Source: Rhyacophila brunnea
Lineage: Eukaryota > Arthropoda > Insecta > Trichoptera > Rhyacophilidae
Direction: 5' to 3'
Assembly (NCBI GenBank): GCA_022495005.1
Contig: JAGYXB010000701.1
Coordinates: 62,001 to 126,000, forward strand
DNA length: 64,000 nucleotides
Shown here: piece after piece, positions 33,649 through 44,244 of the stretch
How positions within the stretch are numbered: the first letter of the stretch is position 1
Layout of the letters: every line of letters starts with the position of its first letter
Made by a program: the position numbers and the translations under genes
Notes under the pieces: generated by a model
Database searches by the model: none
Told to the model about the DNA's origin: nothing
The model's input: the letters and a program-made list of their open reading frames with translations, nothing else

Positions 33649-34674
33649 ATGGCAAATATGGAACCTTCAGGACATACCATGCATATCAGCGATTTACCAC
33701 GTGAAATATTGTTTGAAATATTCACATATCTACCGTTTAAGTCTATTATGAACATACGAAAAACATGTTCTGTCTGGAGAGAGCTTTCGGAGAGCCGCGC
33801 AATATGGGACCGGTTAAGGATTGTTTTGTTTTGTACTAAAGAGGATACGTTATCGAGTTATGATCATTTATACGAAATTTTCAACTGTATACGATACATT
33901 ACGTTCAATTTTATTGAGGTGGATGAAATATTTAAATACTTCTTAGACAATTGCCCGAATATCAGTAGATTACATTTGATAGAGTGTGATGTCAGATTAA
34001 TCAAACGTATCAGATGTCTTGGCGGTTTAGAAAAACTGAAATTGTCAGCAAGCAAAAGCTCCGTGTTGAATTTTGACAATTTTGTTGACATTAATTTTAA
34101 CTTCCATCCTTTATTGAACACTTTAGAAATATCAAATGTCATCTTCAGTGACGATCAATTTGATGGACTTCTCACGTGTCAAAAGCTTGAACATTTAACA
34201 ATCAAAGGAATGCACTATTTGTCACAGGAAGACTTTATAAAATTAATACGTCAACAAAAGGACAAATTGAAGACACTGTCTTTCTTTGGCGGAGAGGAAT
34301 ACGATGATAACATTTTGAAGTACATTTCAGAATGTCCGAATATTTCTACTTTAGAGATCACGAATTGTGTTAATCTAACAAGTATCGGTCTGAAATATCT
34401 GCAAAAAAACCATAATATACAGGACTTTTCATTGGGAATAAACGATAATTTATCCGCCAGCGATTTGATGAAGTTTTTTAAAAATACCAATTTTGACAAG
34501 TTAACGTCCCTCGAAATGAGGCATATTAGAAATGTCACTATGCCATTATTGGAACTTATCGCCAATAAGTATCCTGACATTGAGAGGGTTTGTCTTGCAA
34601 ATTGTCCATTTTTGAAAAGGGATGATACATTTAAAAAAATCCCAGAATTATTTACAAAGTTAATGTTTTGTTAA
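33649..34674 (+). CDS. F-box/LRR protein, gene 2
   Basis: 341 residues from the ATG at 33649 (358 from an in-frame ATG at 33598). I choose 33649 because its MANMEPSG...HISDLP aligns with MANSENTTHINDLP of gene 1. F-box at about residues 13-55 (ISDLPREILFEIFTYLPF, CSVWREL, IWDRL), then LRR-like blocks including LKTLSFFGGEEYDDNILKYI, ISTLEITNCVNLTSIGLKYL and PDIERVCLANCPFLKRDD. It is predicted to be an SCF substrate adaptor acting through Skp1; the target is unknown. The C-terminus (FTKLMFC) differs from the other two. A degenerate satellite unit starts a few bases after the stop. The gene is intact and in the same orientation as gene 1, about 19 kb away. Confidence 0.9.
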   Translation: MANMEPSGHTMHISDLPREILFEIFTYLPFKSIMNIRKTCSVWRELSESRAIWDRLRIVLFCTKEDTLSSYDHLYEIFNCIRYITFNFIEVDEIFKYFLDNCPNISRLHLIECDVRLIKRIRCLGGLEKLKLSASKSSVLNFDNFVDINFNFHPLLNTLEISNVIFSDDQFDGLLTCQKLEHLTIKGMHYLSQEDFIKLIRQQKDKLKTLSFFGGEEYDDNILKYISECPNISTLEITNCVNLTSIGLKYLQKNHNIQDFSLGINDNLSASDLMKFFKNTNFDKLTSLEMRHIRNVTMPLLELIANKYPDIERVCLANCPFLKRDDTFKKIPELFTKLMFC

Positions 34675-36009
34675 AATGTTATTCATCGACCAGGATCGAT
34701 TCACTGCCGGATGAAGGTATTTACTTGCCCCTTCCATTCTTATCAGTGAAAAGCAACTTCTTTTTGAGATGCGAAATCCGTCATAACACTTTGAGGAATA
34801 GAGCTGTCTGATTGGTTAGAAAACTCAAAACTCACTATATTTTTTGAATTATGTGAGTTTTGACTCCAACAGTGAACTTTGTCAACGATTTTCACATAGT
34901 TTAAAGTGACTTCTGATACCCAACTATTTTCTGTATATAGATTTAATGCATATAGAATCACTTGGCATATTTAACTGAAAAATGACAAAATTGCAAAATG
35001 TCAATTTGCTCAATTGTTCACGCCAAAATCACAACGGGAGGACAATTATTATTATGCACAGTTCATCATACCATCGTTGTTTACATGTAAATTGTACCTA
35101 CGTATTACATTTCACCATATGACAGTTCACCGTAACCTGTCTGACATTTTTAATAGCTACCTACATAATTATAGTAAAAATATCTCTTTGTCTATTTTCA
35201 TATTGTATAATCGGTTGTAAAAACATATTAAAACTTATATCGTTAAACTAACGGTACATAAACACCTAGATTTTTTAATAAAAATATATTTTGTATAAAA
35301 ACCATTATGTATCGTTTTATTAAAATGAATATTTCCATTCCTTAAGGGAGAGAGGCATGTCAGCAGAGAACCTAGCGGAAAAATACGAAGCTTGCAATTT
35401 GAGATTTTTTTTCGATAATTTATAATTTTAACATTAAAAAGATTTTTTATTTTTTTTAAATTCAAAGATAAAATTAAAATTGTAAAAAATGTAATAAAAT
35501 GTTTATTCGTTGCAGGCTCACATCGTATTATTAGATCATATTTATTATTAAAAGTTAGTTTATTAAGCTTTCAATTTTTCGTCGTGTAGATTTTTGACTA
35601 ATTCGTTTAACTATTTTTTATATTTAAATAAGTATTTTAAAAAACATCGATTATTGTCGATATTGACACGCAATATTGTCTGTTGAAGTAGGTATGGCAT
35701 TTAAATTAGATTTAGTGTTATTTAGTAATGTATCCATACAACACATTTCTTAGATATAAGTGTCATGAAAAGATGATAAAAAATGGGGCGGCATTTTGGC
35801 ACTGCTTAGGGGCGGCATTTTGTCTAGGGACGTCACTGCATACCATTCATTTCTTATGTGACAGATGGGACGATAAATACAGTAAAGTTAATAATGATAC
35901 ATAGTGGTTAAAAACAATACCAATGGGAAGATTGCTGATGTAAATGTTCGCTTTTCGACAATTTAAAAATACATAAAACATCAGATCAAAGTGATCCAGT
36001 GGGTATGAT
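34675..36009. other. Non-coding stretch with repeat debris
   Basis: Holds a stray satellite/LINE-tail unit at 34680-34730 and the right end of a family N element at about 35740-35837 (TTGTCTAGGGACGTCACTG). The short ORFs have no domain. Nothing else was identified. Confidence 0.45.
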
Positions 36010-36408
36010 TTCGGTCACAACGTACGTAAACAATTCACCGCAGACACTTATTCGTGCGCCGCAGTACGTGAAACGTAAGTTCGTGTAACGTTTTTTAATC
36101 AAAATGACTAGGTAGTTCTTCATTGAAAATTTCACCGTGGAGTATATTTTGTACGTATGCTACAACATGTGGCGAATTTTATGAGATGTCTTTACTAGGT
36201 TAGGTTATGGTTAATCTAATTGGAACAGTAGGTACTATTTGCAAACTATCGCCGCATTTTGTAAGATACGTACAAATGTATTCCACGGTGAAATGTTCAA
36301 CGAAGAACACTCATTTGATAAAATGTTGTACGAACTCATGTTTCACGTACTGCGGCGCACGAATAAGACGTGTCCCACGATGAACTGCATACGTACAACT
36401 TACATGTA
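36010..36408. mobile_element. Foldback element, 0.4 kb
   Basis: Two imperfect inverted arms of about 155 bp (about 36018-36178 and 36245-36405). Shared words include CTTATTCGTGCGCCGCAGTA with CGTGAAAC, and ATTTCACCGTGGA, with complements in the second arm. The short spacer contains TAGGTTAGGTTATGG. No ORF. It is a MITE-like foldback. Confidence 0.65.
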
Positions 36409-36649
36409 ACCTACATCCTAACCCTGAAGCGGGCTCCTGGGCTAAGATCTTTAGTAGGCCCCTTTATCTATCGCTTAAGTTAATGGCAGTGTTATCCAAA
36501 TTGTATTCCACGGAGCCCCAGCGTAATTTTTATCTCTCACAGATCTCCACAGTCTTATAGCCAGTCAGTTTAGCTCTGAACTTTTTGATCACCATGTCCT
36601 CTATTTTACCACTGTTTCTTAGCTCGTATTCTTGTTTGTCCGGTGGTTG

Positions 36650-37160
36650 TTTATCCAGTACAAATCTTGCAATCGATTTTAAACTATATTATAATGTTTG
36701 AGGCTTTCACGGTTGTTTTTTATCGTGGTAGATTTTTGGGTTTCCACCGTGTGTCCTTCCTTATTTACTCGACGTTTCGGGCTCGTTGCAGAGGCCATTA
36801 TCAAGATATCATCTCTTGAAGCCTCCTCTGCAACGAGCCCGAAACGTCGAGTAAATAAGGAAGGACACACGGTGGAAACCCAAAAATCTACTACGATTTT
36901 AACTAACTTCCCAACTAGCTAGACATTTGAAACTGTTAGAATATATCAGAACACGATGCCAATGCATTCTTTTAAATACTTTTAGCCATCTTTAAGTAGA
37001 ATTGAATTCATTTTCAGTTAATTCTGTTTTGTATGAAAAGTTATTTCGGAAGAAATCCGTAATCCAATCCACTATTATTGGTTGCTAAGGGGGTGGTCAT
37101 AGCAACTAAATTATTAGGTAATATGTACGTGCGTTACTATGGAAATCAAAATGACATTTC
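36650..37160. repeat. Family R repeat interrupted by a foldback
   Basis: GTACAAATCTTGCAATCGAT, then the insertion at 36683-36893, then AACTAACTTCCCGACTAGCT and the rest of the repeat to about 37160. Confidence 0.65.
36683..36893. mobile_element. Near-perfect foldback with 9-bp target duplication
   Basis: Arms of about 75-80 bp are almost perfect inverted copies (CCACCGTGTGTCCTTCCTTA ... GACGTTTCGGGCTCGTTGCA, with complements in the right arm) around a spacer of under 30 bp. It is flanked by CGATTTTAA at 36674-36682 and 36894-36902. The GCC...GGC GAAACGTC core near each arm tip resembles sequences in Penelope-like and hammerhead-type repeats, but the CTGATGA box is imperfect. Confidence 0.75.
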
Positions 37161-37510
37161 AGTATTCTATATTTGTTTGCTTGTTGCAAAATAGCAAAAA
37201 ATTGATTTGTTGACAATTATCTTATTTGTCCTAAAACATACAATTGTCAAGTTTATATGATTCAACAGAAATTTTAAAAACGTGGTAAGTATATAAAAAG
37301 TTATTTTTATCTTGTAATTATTAGGACTAAGCACCTTACACTATCGAGATTAGTGTCTAGTGATAAGTGTGGTATCTATTTGTCAAATGTGATACCTACC
37401 GACCTGAACTGAACTAAACATTTGGCAAGTTCATATGGTGATTTAGTCGAGCGAGTCATCTTATCTTGTTAATCTGTTTTCGCATACCTACGGTTTGAAG
37501 TATTCTCTGT

Positions 37511-37899
37511 TCATCATCATCAGCCTGAATCTATCCACTGCTGGATGAAGGCCTCTTCAAGCTGCTTCCACTTCTCTCGGTCCTGTGCATTGCGTTGCCA
37601 CGTACTTCCATAGAACTTTATCATTTCATCGATCCAGCGGCCTCTAGGTCTACCTTGCGGACGTTTTGTGCTTCTTGGATACCACTGGATGACTAGATTT
37701 GTCCAACGATTGTCTCTTCTTCGAGCTATGTGTCCAGCCCATCTCCATTTAAGGCTTTTAATAAACTCTATTACATCGCAAACCCTTGTCTGCTTCATTA
37801 TCCACTCATTCCTCTTTTTGTCCTTTCGCGTTATGCCCAGCATGCACCTCTCCATACCACGTTGTGCTACTCTAAGTTTCTGGATCTCTCCTGGATTTG
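37511..37899 (-). mobile_element. 5'-truncated RTE-like LINE with target duplication
   Basis: Flanked by 11-bp GTATTCTCTGT at 37500-37510 and 37900-37910, so this is a retrotransposition event truncated on arrival. The minus strand keeps 111 open codons of the RT C-terminus (MLGITRKDKKRNEWIMKQTR; WRWAGHIARRRDNRW; RPQGRPRGRWIDEMIKFYGS; ending EEAFIQQWIDSG). It has a short TCATCATCAT tail at the 3' end, and it is the best reference copy in the window for this family. Confidence 0.85.
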
Positions 37900-38257
37900 G
37901 TATTCTCTGTTATTGTTGTGTATATATCTCTGTTAACTCGAAATAAATACTAAAGCCGGAAATGTTTCTATTTTATAAATACTATAATTGACGACCAACG
38001 TAGGCTCAAAATATTGTTTCTATGTTATACTAAAATAAATAAAAACCACATATGTATAACGGAACAATTATTGTTGCGTGAAAATTCATAAGCTTCTGAA
38101 CTTTTTTGATTCACGTATCAATTTGGACGATAAGACGTGTTAACACGTGCATCAGTAAATCCATGCACGTGTAAACGGGGTATAAGGGCAATAATTCAGC
38201 GGTTAACTTTCAAAACTGGATATGTCCCATATATGCCGAAAATGAGTTATTATCGGA

Positions 38258-38732
38258 TTTTTTTTTCCGACCATGTCCAATCCTAATAAGATCATATGGA
38301 CCTCCACAGAGTAGAAGGTTTGTATTAACAGATTTTGTTTTTTACGAGAAATGGATGTCAGCCACTTGCTCAACCTATTAGGTCCATACCCTGACTCACA
38401 AATTGAAAAAGAATATGTGTACCATGGCCTCCACAAGACGGGGGCTGACAGGGGTCTAGCCTGGGGGCCTGGCATGGCGGACCGACCAGCCAGGTGAGAT
38501 AAACACACATCACAAAATTGCACTAATAGTAAAAAATGTCGCGTATTAAAAATACAAAATATCGCTATAGAATACCCTAAAACAACTGTAGAACCTTAGC
38601 GATAGGTAGGGGGGCCCGCTTCAAGATGTGGGGGCAATGATGTGTACTTGCCAGACACAGGATTCGAACCTGAGACCCACGGCGTGATAGGTAGTCCAAA
38701 GCTTCAGCTGCGCGGCCACCGTGGGTGTACAA
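38258..38732 (-). repeat. tRNA-derived SINE, family 1, nested
   Basis: Minus-strand SINE flanked by ATTATCGGA at 38249-38257 and 38733-38741. The head at the right end includes GGTGGCCGCGCAGCTGAAGC and box B GGTTCGAATCC. It is interrupted by the MITE at 38423-38639. Confidence 0.8.
38423..38639. mobile_element. hAT-like MITE, family I, nested in a SINE
   Basis: Perfect 8-bp duplications ATGTGTAC (38415-38422 and 38640-38647). Ends CATGGCCTCCACA and TGTGGGGGCAATG. It is 217 bp and non-coding. Confidence 0.8.
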
Positions 38733-39040
38733 ATTATCGGAATATCATTCTATAACCTCATACACACTTTGTTGACTTTCAAAAATAACCACAAAACACC
38801 AATTTCATATCGAAAAGAGGTTTTAAAAAGTAGGGACACGTCCAACGTTGTTGACATTCAAAATGAGACATATCACTTTCAGCTAATGGCGGGACTGTAT
38901 TGAGTCACGTGACAAAGTATGTTGTCATACAATCTGACAGTTTGGTTTTTGTCGCGTGCGTGTTTTTATTTGAAAAGTTCATTTATCTCTGAGGAGTGAA
39001 TAGTGGACATGTCCAGTTTTGAAAAATAACCACTGAATTG

Positions 39041-40648
39041 AAAGTGTATGCAAATTAGTATTAAAATGAAACCAAGACGTAAGGACATTCATCAGTTTAT
39101 TATATTATAATAATTGCGTCGTTTTTTTTTTTAGTTTCATATTTCTAAAAATGTGTTAGGTCACAGATTTTTTGTTCGAAGCATACATTGATATAGGTAA
39201 TATATTTTTAAATGGAGTGACTGGATAGGTACAGGTTTTACATATTGTGTCAAAACCAGGGCTTCAAACCGGAACTGAATCGGAAACCGGAAAAAATGTC
39301 GGTTTTATTGGTTTGGTACATGTTCAAACACGCACGTGAACATGATCTTACTTCCCACTTCAGTTGTCGTTCAAGTATATTCTTTTTAAAGACTATTGCT
39401 ACGGCCGTACGGTGAAACTAACCATTGGTTCTAAATTATGGTAGAAAATTAACTTTTAATACAACTAAACAATAGGAGCTGTAGGTCTATTCTTAACAGT
39501 TATCACTCCAGCACGTTTCCGTTATTATCATTGGTAAAAATTAGCACTTTAGGAATTATTGACACTAAACGTGATTAAACGGTTAGTGGTGGCTATCTTT
39601 AATTCTCATATTCGGATATGTTCGTGCGGTTAAACCTAAGCGGATAAGACCGAACATGAACGGATAAAGCCGAACAAGCACCATCTAATCGGTAATGCGC
39701 CGAACACAAGAATATAGTATTAACATATCAACATAACCTACAATTTTATTAGTCATGTCATATGGTTTTGGTTCCCGACCGTCAAAATGCGCGAAGATAT
39801 TTCAATAAACATCAAACCGTTAAACCTCAAACACTCAACATAACCTACAATTTTGCCAGTCATGTCAGCCGTACTAGGAGAAGTTGACATACATAATTAT
39901 TATTCGAAACATCTTGCATCTCAATATGTAAAATTGACGTAGATACGCTGTCTCTTTCTCACGTTAGTACGCCCAACAGAGGCGCAGTTAAAAGATATCA
40001 CCTTTTGACAGTTCAGACGGTTAACTTTTTTACATAATTAACCGCCGGAATACGTAAAGTGATAAATGTGATATATTTATCACAATTATCTCTTTTTCGA
40101 GGTTAAGTGATAAATGTTAGAATAAGCCTGCATAACCGAACCGATTTACTATAGTTTTTACTTAAACCGGAACGAAAAAAATAACGATTCGAAACCCTGG
40201 TCAAAATCTAATGTACAAAAAATGTTAACTGAGGGGTTTGTTTTCACAATTATTATTTTTCTAATATGGCACTACATTCCAAATTGAGCACTGGCCTCCG
40301 CAATCTTCTGCATCCACAACACTTTGTCAGCTGCTGCAATTATTTTGTATTTTACCAGCACTAACTCCAGCGCATTCCTCCACACATCGTTTCTCCAATC
40401 TTCCTCTTTCTTGGAATCCACCAAGCATCTCCCCTAGGGTCATAAAAAAACTACCGATACCCTTAGTGACATCCTTAAGTTAAATGCCGCTCTTACTTAT
40501 TGTATTTTTTCTTTCAGGTAGGAAAAAATATTTATATATTATATAATAGGGTTATAATATAACTCCTGTATTATTTGTTACCTGTAAAATGTTTCACGGG
40601 TATTTTTTAAACAATATATCATCAGATGGACTGTTTCTCCAGCGCACA
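39041..40648. other. Non-coding stretch with dispersed repeats
   Basis: No gene seen. About 39315-39430 resembles 6120-6235. Around 39600-39720 the words CGGATAA and CCGAACA recur several times. Nothing else was recognised. Confidence 0.4.
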
Positions 40649-40935
40649 GGGGCCTTATGTTGTAACATGCGAGTTGAAGTCGCCCGGTCGACATGACGTC
40701 ATATGACACCATTGTGACGTACTACCGGAGTGAGTCAATAGCATTTGAGAAATTAACGTTACTCTAATACTGGCGTTATTCATTGTCCCCATACACAAAT
40801 AGGTGTTTCAGCATAATAATATCTATGGTGAGCCGTGTGCTTGGGCGGCTCGCCTCGATGCGTGTATTGAGGTTACGTCACAACTACGTCATGTTGTCGG
40901 GTGACTTCATGTCACAAGTTATATATAACATAGGG
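40649..40935. mobile_element. TIR element, family B, copy 2
   Basis: Ends GGGGCCTTATGTTGTAACAT and ACAAGTTATATATAACATAG with GGC. Close to copy 3 at 61920-62180 and copy 1 at 7688-7966. Confidence 0.75.
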
Positions 40936-41360
40936 CACCAGCGTGTACAAACCATAGAATCACACTAATGGGAAAACTTTGACGGTCGCACTGCGAAAAA
41001 TAAGGTCAGAATTCGATAAAAATTATCGCTCAACTCAAGGCTATAAAATATTCATAAGCTGATTATTTTTTTTGAAGATATTTGTTGTGTTTTGGATCGT
41101 CTGACATCACATAAACATGTAACGACTGAGGTCGTTAAGCTTTTTCAGAGTCAGAAATATCGATTCCAAGAACTTAAAGACTTGGCCTCTTCAGAACCAG
41201 TTCCAGCACTATAAATGACCAGCGCTCCGGTTCGTAAAAAATTCCATTTCAAGCGCTGTCTATCTCACGCAGTAAATAAACTGAACTGACCAATATCTTA
41301 ATTAGGTAAGTAATTCTGTTATAAGTGTTATCAAATTGTATGTAGGTAATTAGTAATTAT

Positions 41361-41712
41361 CAATTCAGTTGCTGACTTTCAAAACTGGACATGTCTCATA
41401 TATGCCGAAAATGAGTTATCGGAATATCATTCTATAACCTCATACACACTTTGTTGACTTTCAAAAATAGCCACAAAACACCAATTTCATATTGAAAAGA
41501 GGTTTCAAAAAGTATGTTGACATTCGAAATGAGACATGTCACTTTCAGCTAATGGCGGGACTGTATTGAGTCACGTGACCAAGTATGTTGTCGTACAATC
41601 TGACAGTTTGGTTTTTGTCGCGTGCGTGTTTTCACTCTGTGTTTTTATTTGAAAAGATCATTTATCTCTGAGTAGTGGACATGTCCAGTTTTGAAAAATA
41701 ATAACTGAATTG
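41361..41712. mobile_element. TIR element H, copy 2 (uninterrupted)
   Basis: Ends CAATTCAGTTGCTGACTTTC and its near complement AATAATAACTGAATTG; outer inverted repeats of about 37 bp include CAAAACTGGACATGTC. No long ORF. It shows the site GAGTTATCGGAATATC uninterrupted, which dates the SINE insertion in copy 1. Confidence 0.8.
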
Positions 41713-41882
41713 TTGAAGAAGATTCAAGAAAATGGGGTTTACAACAATTAGTAAACTATTCACACATATATATATACGATATTGATATACGATAGTAGAC
41801 GTTTGGTACGAGTATAAAGACATAATTATTACAACATGTATTACATAGTAAGTAGCAGGAACAGTCATGGAATTACATATAC

Positions 41883-43043
41883 CAGTGTTTCCAAACGTGT
41901 GGTACGCGTACCCCCTGGGGTACGAGAGGAGTTTGGTGGGGGTACGCACTGCGCCGGGCTTTGGCTGCGCCTGGTGCTACAAACATTAATACGACATCAA
42001 TACAACATCCATGCTAGAAGGTTTATCGCATGCGGTAGAAGAGCAATTGTTGAAATTAGCTTCAGACGGAGTCTCTAAACATAATTTTGGTTGCAAATTC
42101 AACATGGTGTGTATCCAGTTTTAACAGAGAAAGTCCTGAAATAAGTCTTGCCTTTTCCAACTTCATATCTATATTCTGAAGTTTCTTTTTCAGCATTATT
42201 GTAGACATCAAGTCAAAAAAAGGAACAGGCTATTGGATGTGGTACCGCATCTCAGATTAAAATTAACAACCAGGGAACCAAATAATGATGATCTGTCTCA
42301 ACATAAACAATTTCATCCTTCTCATTGATTATAATGAATGTTATTTATAATATAACTTTTATTTATATTTTATAATCAATGAATTTTATTTTTCGTTTAT
42401 TATTATTGTTTATGTACTTACTAAACAAGAAAAAAATAAATATATTTTGATTGTTAGTTATTAAAGTAAATGCAATTTTTTTTTGACGAGGGGAACTCAT
42501 TACAAAAATTATAGCAGGGTTACCCAGGGGTAGGCAACCTGGTCCCTACCGCCCACTAGTGGGCGTTCCAGCTTTCATGATGGGCGGTAGGGCTTTTAAA
42601 AAAATTTTCATTATGTTTTCAAAATGTTTAAAAATTGAGCAAGATATCCAGTATTTAGTTTCGCAGCCTCAGGGATCTCCCTAATAATTTACTTAATTGA
42701 TTAAATGTGATTTCATCAGACTTCATGCTTATAATATGTAGGTATGCACAGTATAAATAAAAATATATATTTAACGACAGTAAGTTGTCTTATAAAGACT
42801 TATTCTGCCAAACTTAGCGACAGTCTGACATAAAGTATTTGGTAAGTAATTATTATTATAATCTTTAATTTTGCTTCATAAATAATTTTATGAAGTAAAG
42901 TTATTTCCCTACTTTATAAATCACCATTATTGTGGAACCGGTGGGTGGTTAGAAAATTTTACTACTAACAGAGATACAAAAGTGGGCGATAGGTATAAAA
43001 AGGTTGACTACCCCTGGGTTACACAGAAGTTTGGGAAACACTG
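41883..43043. mobile_element. hAT-like element abutting F-box gene 3, with nested hAT
   Basis: Ends CAGTGTTTCCAAACGTG and AGTTTGGGAAACACTG. Inside lies a second element at about 42525-43015. The right end stops 7 bp beyond the stop codon of F-box gene 3 (43053-43051), so it forms nearly all of that gene's 3' flank and must supply or disrupt its polyadenylation signal. No matching 8-bp duplication was seen around the outer element. Confidence 0.65.
42525..43015. mobile_element. hAT-like element, nested
   Basis: Left end CAGGGGTAGGCAACCTGG, right end AAAAGGTTGACTACCCCTG. The flanks GGGTTACC and GGGTTACA are 7 of 8 identical (the exact end is ambiguous by one base). A truncated right end of the same family is at about 49510-49548. 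Confidence 0.7.
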
Positions 43044-43050
43044 AATACGA

Positions 43051-44052
43051 TTACATAAAATACACTTTTGCATCAGGAAGTTTTACACTGAGAAGTTCTG
43101 TTGCATCGCGCTCTTTCAACAAAAAACATCTCACAAAACTAAGAAACTTAATATCAGGACATTTGCGTGTGACAAGTTCTAATAACGTTATATCCACATG
43201 TTTAATTTTTTTCAATTCGAGTCTTATCAATTTCTCAAAATTACCATTTTCAAACAAGTCCATCAGATCAGTGGTCGAAATGTCATCGTTGTGCGTCAAC
43301 GTGAAGACAGTTAAAAATTTAAGTTTTTTAAGACTTTTCAAACCGGAATATGTTATCATATCAAAATACATAAGCTCCAGTTGTGAAATATTTGGACATT
43401 CTGAAATACAGTGCAATATAGTATCGTCGTATCCATCTGTGCCGAAGAGACTCAAAGCTGTCAATTTATCCTTTTGTTTGCTAATCAATCTACAAATCTT
43501 TTCCTGGGGCACATTTACAATCTCTTGATACAATATTAACTGCTCAATATTGTCACACATGAGAATTCCATCAAAGTTCCGTTCGCTCAAACCGATATTA
43601 GACACCCTTAAAGTCTTCAATAAGGGATGGCATCGGTAATCAATATCAGCATCTTCCGTGGAGTAAGAACACAAAATTGACAGTTCTTCAAGGGCGTCAA
43701 CACAACGAATGCACTCGAGGGCTTCTAAATTTAATCCACACCCGTAAAAGGTTATTTTTTTAATGTTAGGGCATTGGCTTATTATAAATCTCAGTCGTTC
43801 TGAGTTTCTAACGATTTTTACGAATTCAATCACTCTTATACACTTAAATATGTCTCTAAGGTCATTGACAGAAGTCAAGAAGGTCTCGTCATCTGCACAT
43901 TTCACAGTGATTTCCAATCTGTCCCATATTCGACGACTCGCAGAGATTTCTTTCCATAGTTTACACACCTTTCTTACGTTCATAATAGACATAAGTCGTA
44001 GGTAAATGAATATCTCAGTCAGTATTTCTAATGGCAAATCGTTAATCTGCAT
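43051..44052 (-). CDS. F-box/LRR protein, gene 3
   Basis: 333 residues on the minus strand. The F-box starts almost at the initiator (MQINDLPLEILTEIFIYLRL, then VCKLWKEIS and IWDRL, residues 3-45), so it lacks the 8-12 residue N-terminal extension of genes 1 and 2. The LRR-like region has LTALSLFGTDGYDDTILHCI, ISQLELMYFDMITYSGLKSL and PDIKFLSFVRCFLLKERD, co-linear with the other two. It is predicted to be an SCF-type substrate receptor with unknown target. The acceptor TTATTTTTACAG lies upstream (AG at 44147-44146; exon 2 starts at 44145). The partner non-coding exon is at 48505. Transposon sequence begins 7 bp after the stop. The ORF is intact. Confidence 0.9.
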   Translation of the reverse strand: MQINDLPLEILTEIFIYLRLMSIMNVRKVCKLWKEISASRRIWDRLEITVKCADDETFLTSVNDLRDIFKCIRVIEFVKIVRNSERLRFIISQCPNIKKITFYGCGLNLEALECIRCVDALEELSILCSYSTEDADIDYRCHPLLKTLRVSNIGLSERNFDGILMCDNIEQLILYQEIVNVPQEKICRLISKQKDKLTALSLFGTDGYDDTILHCISECPNISQLELMYFDMITYSGLKSLKKLKFLTVFTLTHNDDISTTDLMDLFENGNFEKLIRLELKKIKHVDITLLELVTRKCPDIKFLSFVRCFLLKERDATELLSVKLPDAKVYFM

Positions 44053-44244
44053 CGTACCTATGTTTTTAAGACGATAATGTAGTTAAGTACTCTTTATAAT
44101 TAAGGGGTTTGACGCAACTCAGCTTCCAATTTCAGAGATAGGTATCTGTAAAAATAAGAAAATTCAAACTGTTATAATCAGAGCGCTGGAGCAGAGCTCG
44201 GAATCCAGTGACGTCCAATGACATTAATTTCAATTTTTCAATTT

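Larger units (their letters stand above)
38191..39040. mobile_element. TIR element H, copy 1, with two-level nested insertions
   Basis: Host element with ends TAATTCAGCGGTTAACTTTC and AAAATAACCACTGAATTG. An uninterrupted relative lies at 41361-41712. A SINE was inserted at 38258-38732 and a hAT-like MITE was inserted into that SINE at 38423-38639. Each insertion has its own target duplication. Confidence 0.8.

Noticed and set aside
36679..36922. Overlapping 63- and 74-codon ORFs with the same MCPSLFTRRFGLVAE stretch
   Set aside because: They are readings of the two arms of the foldback.
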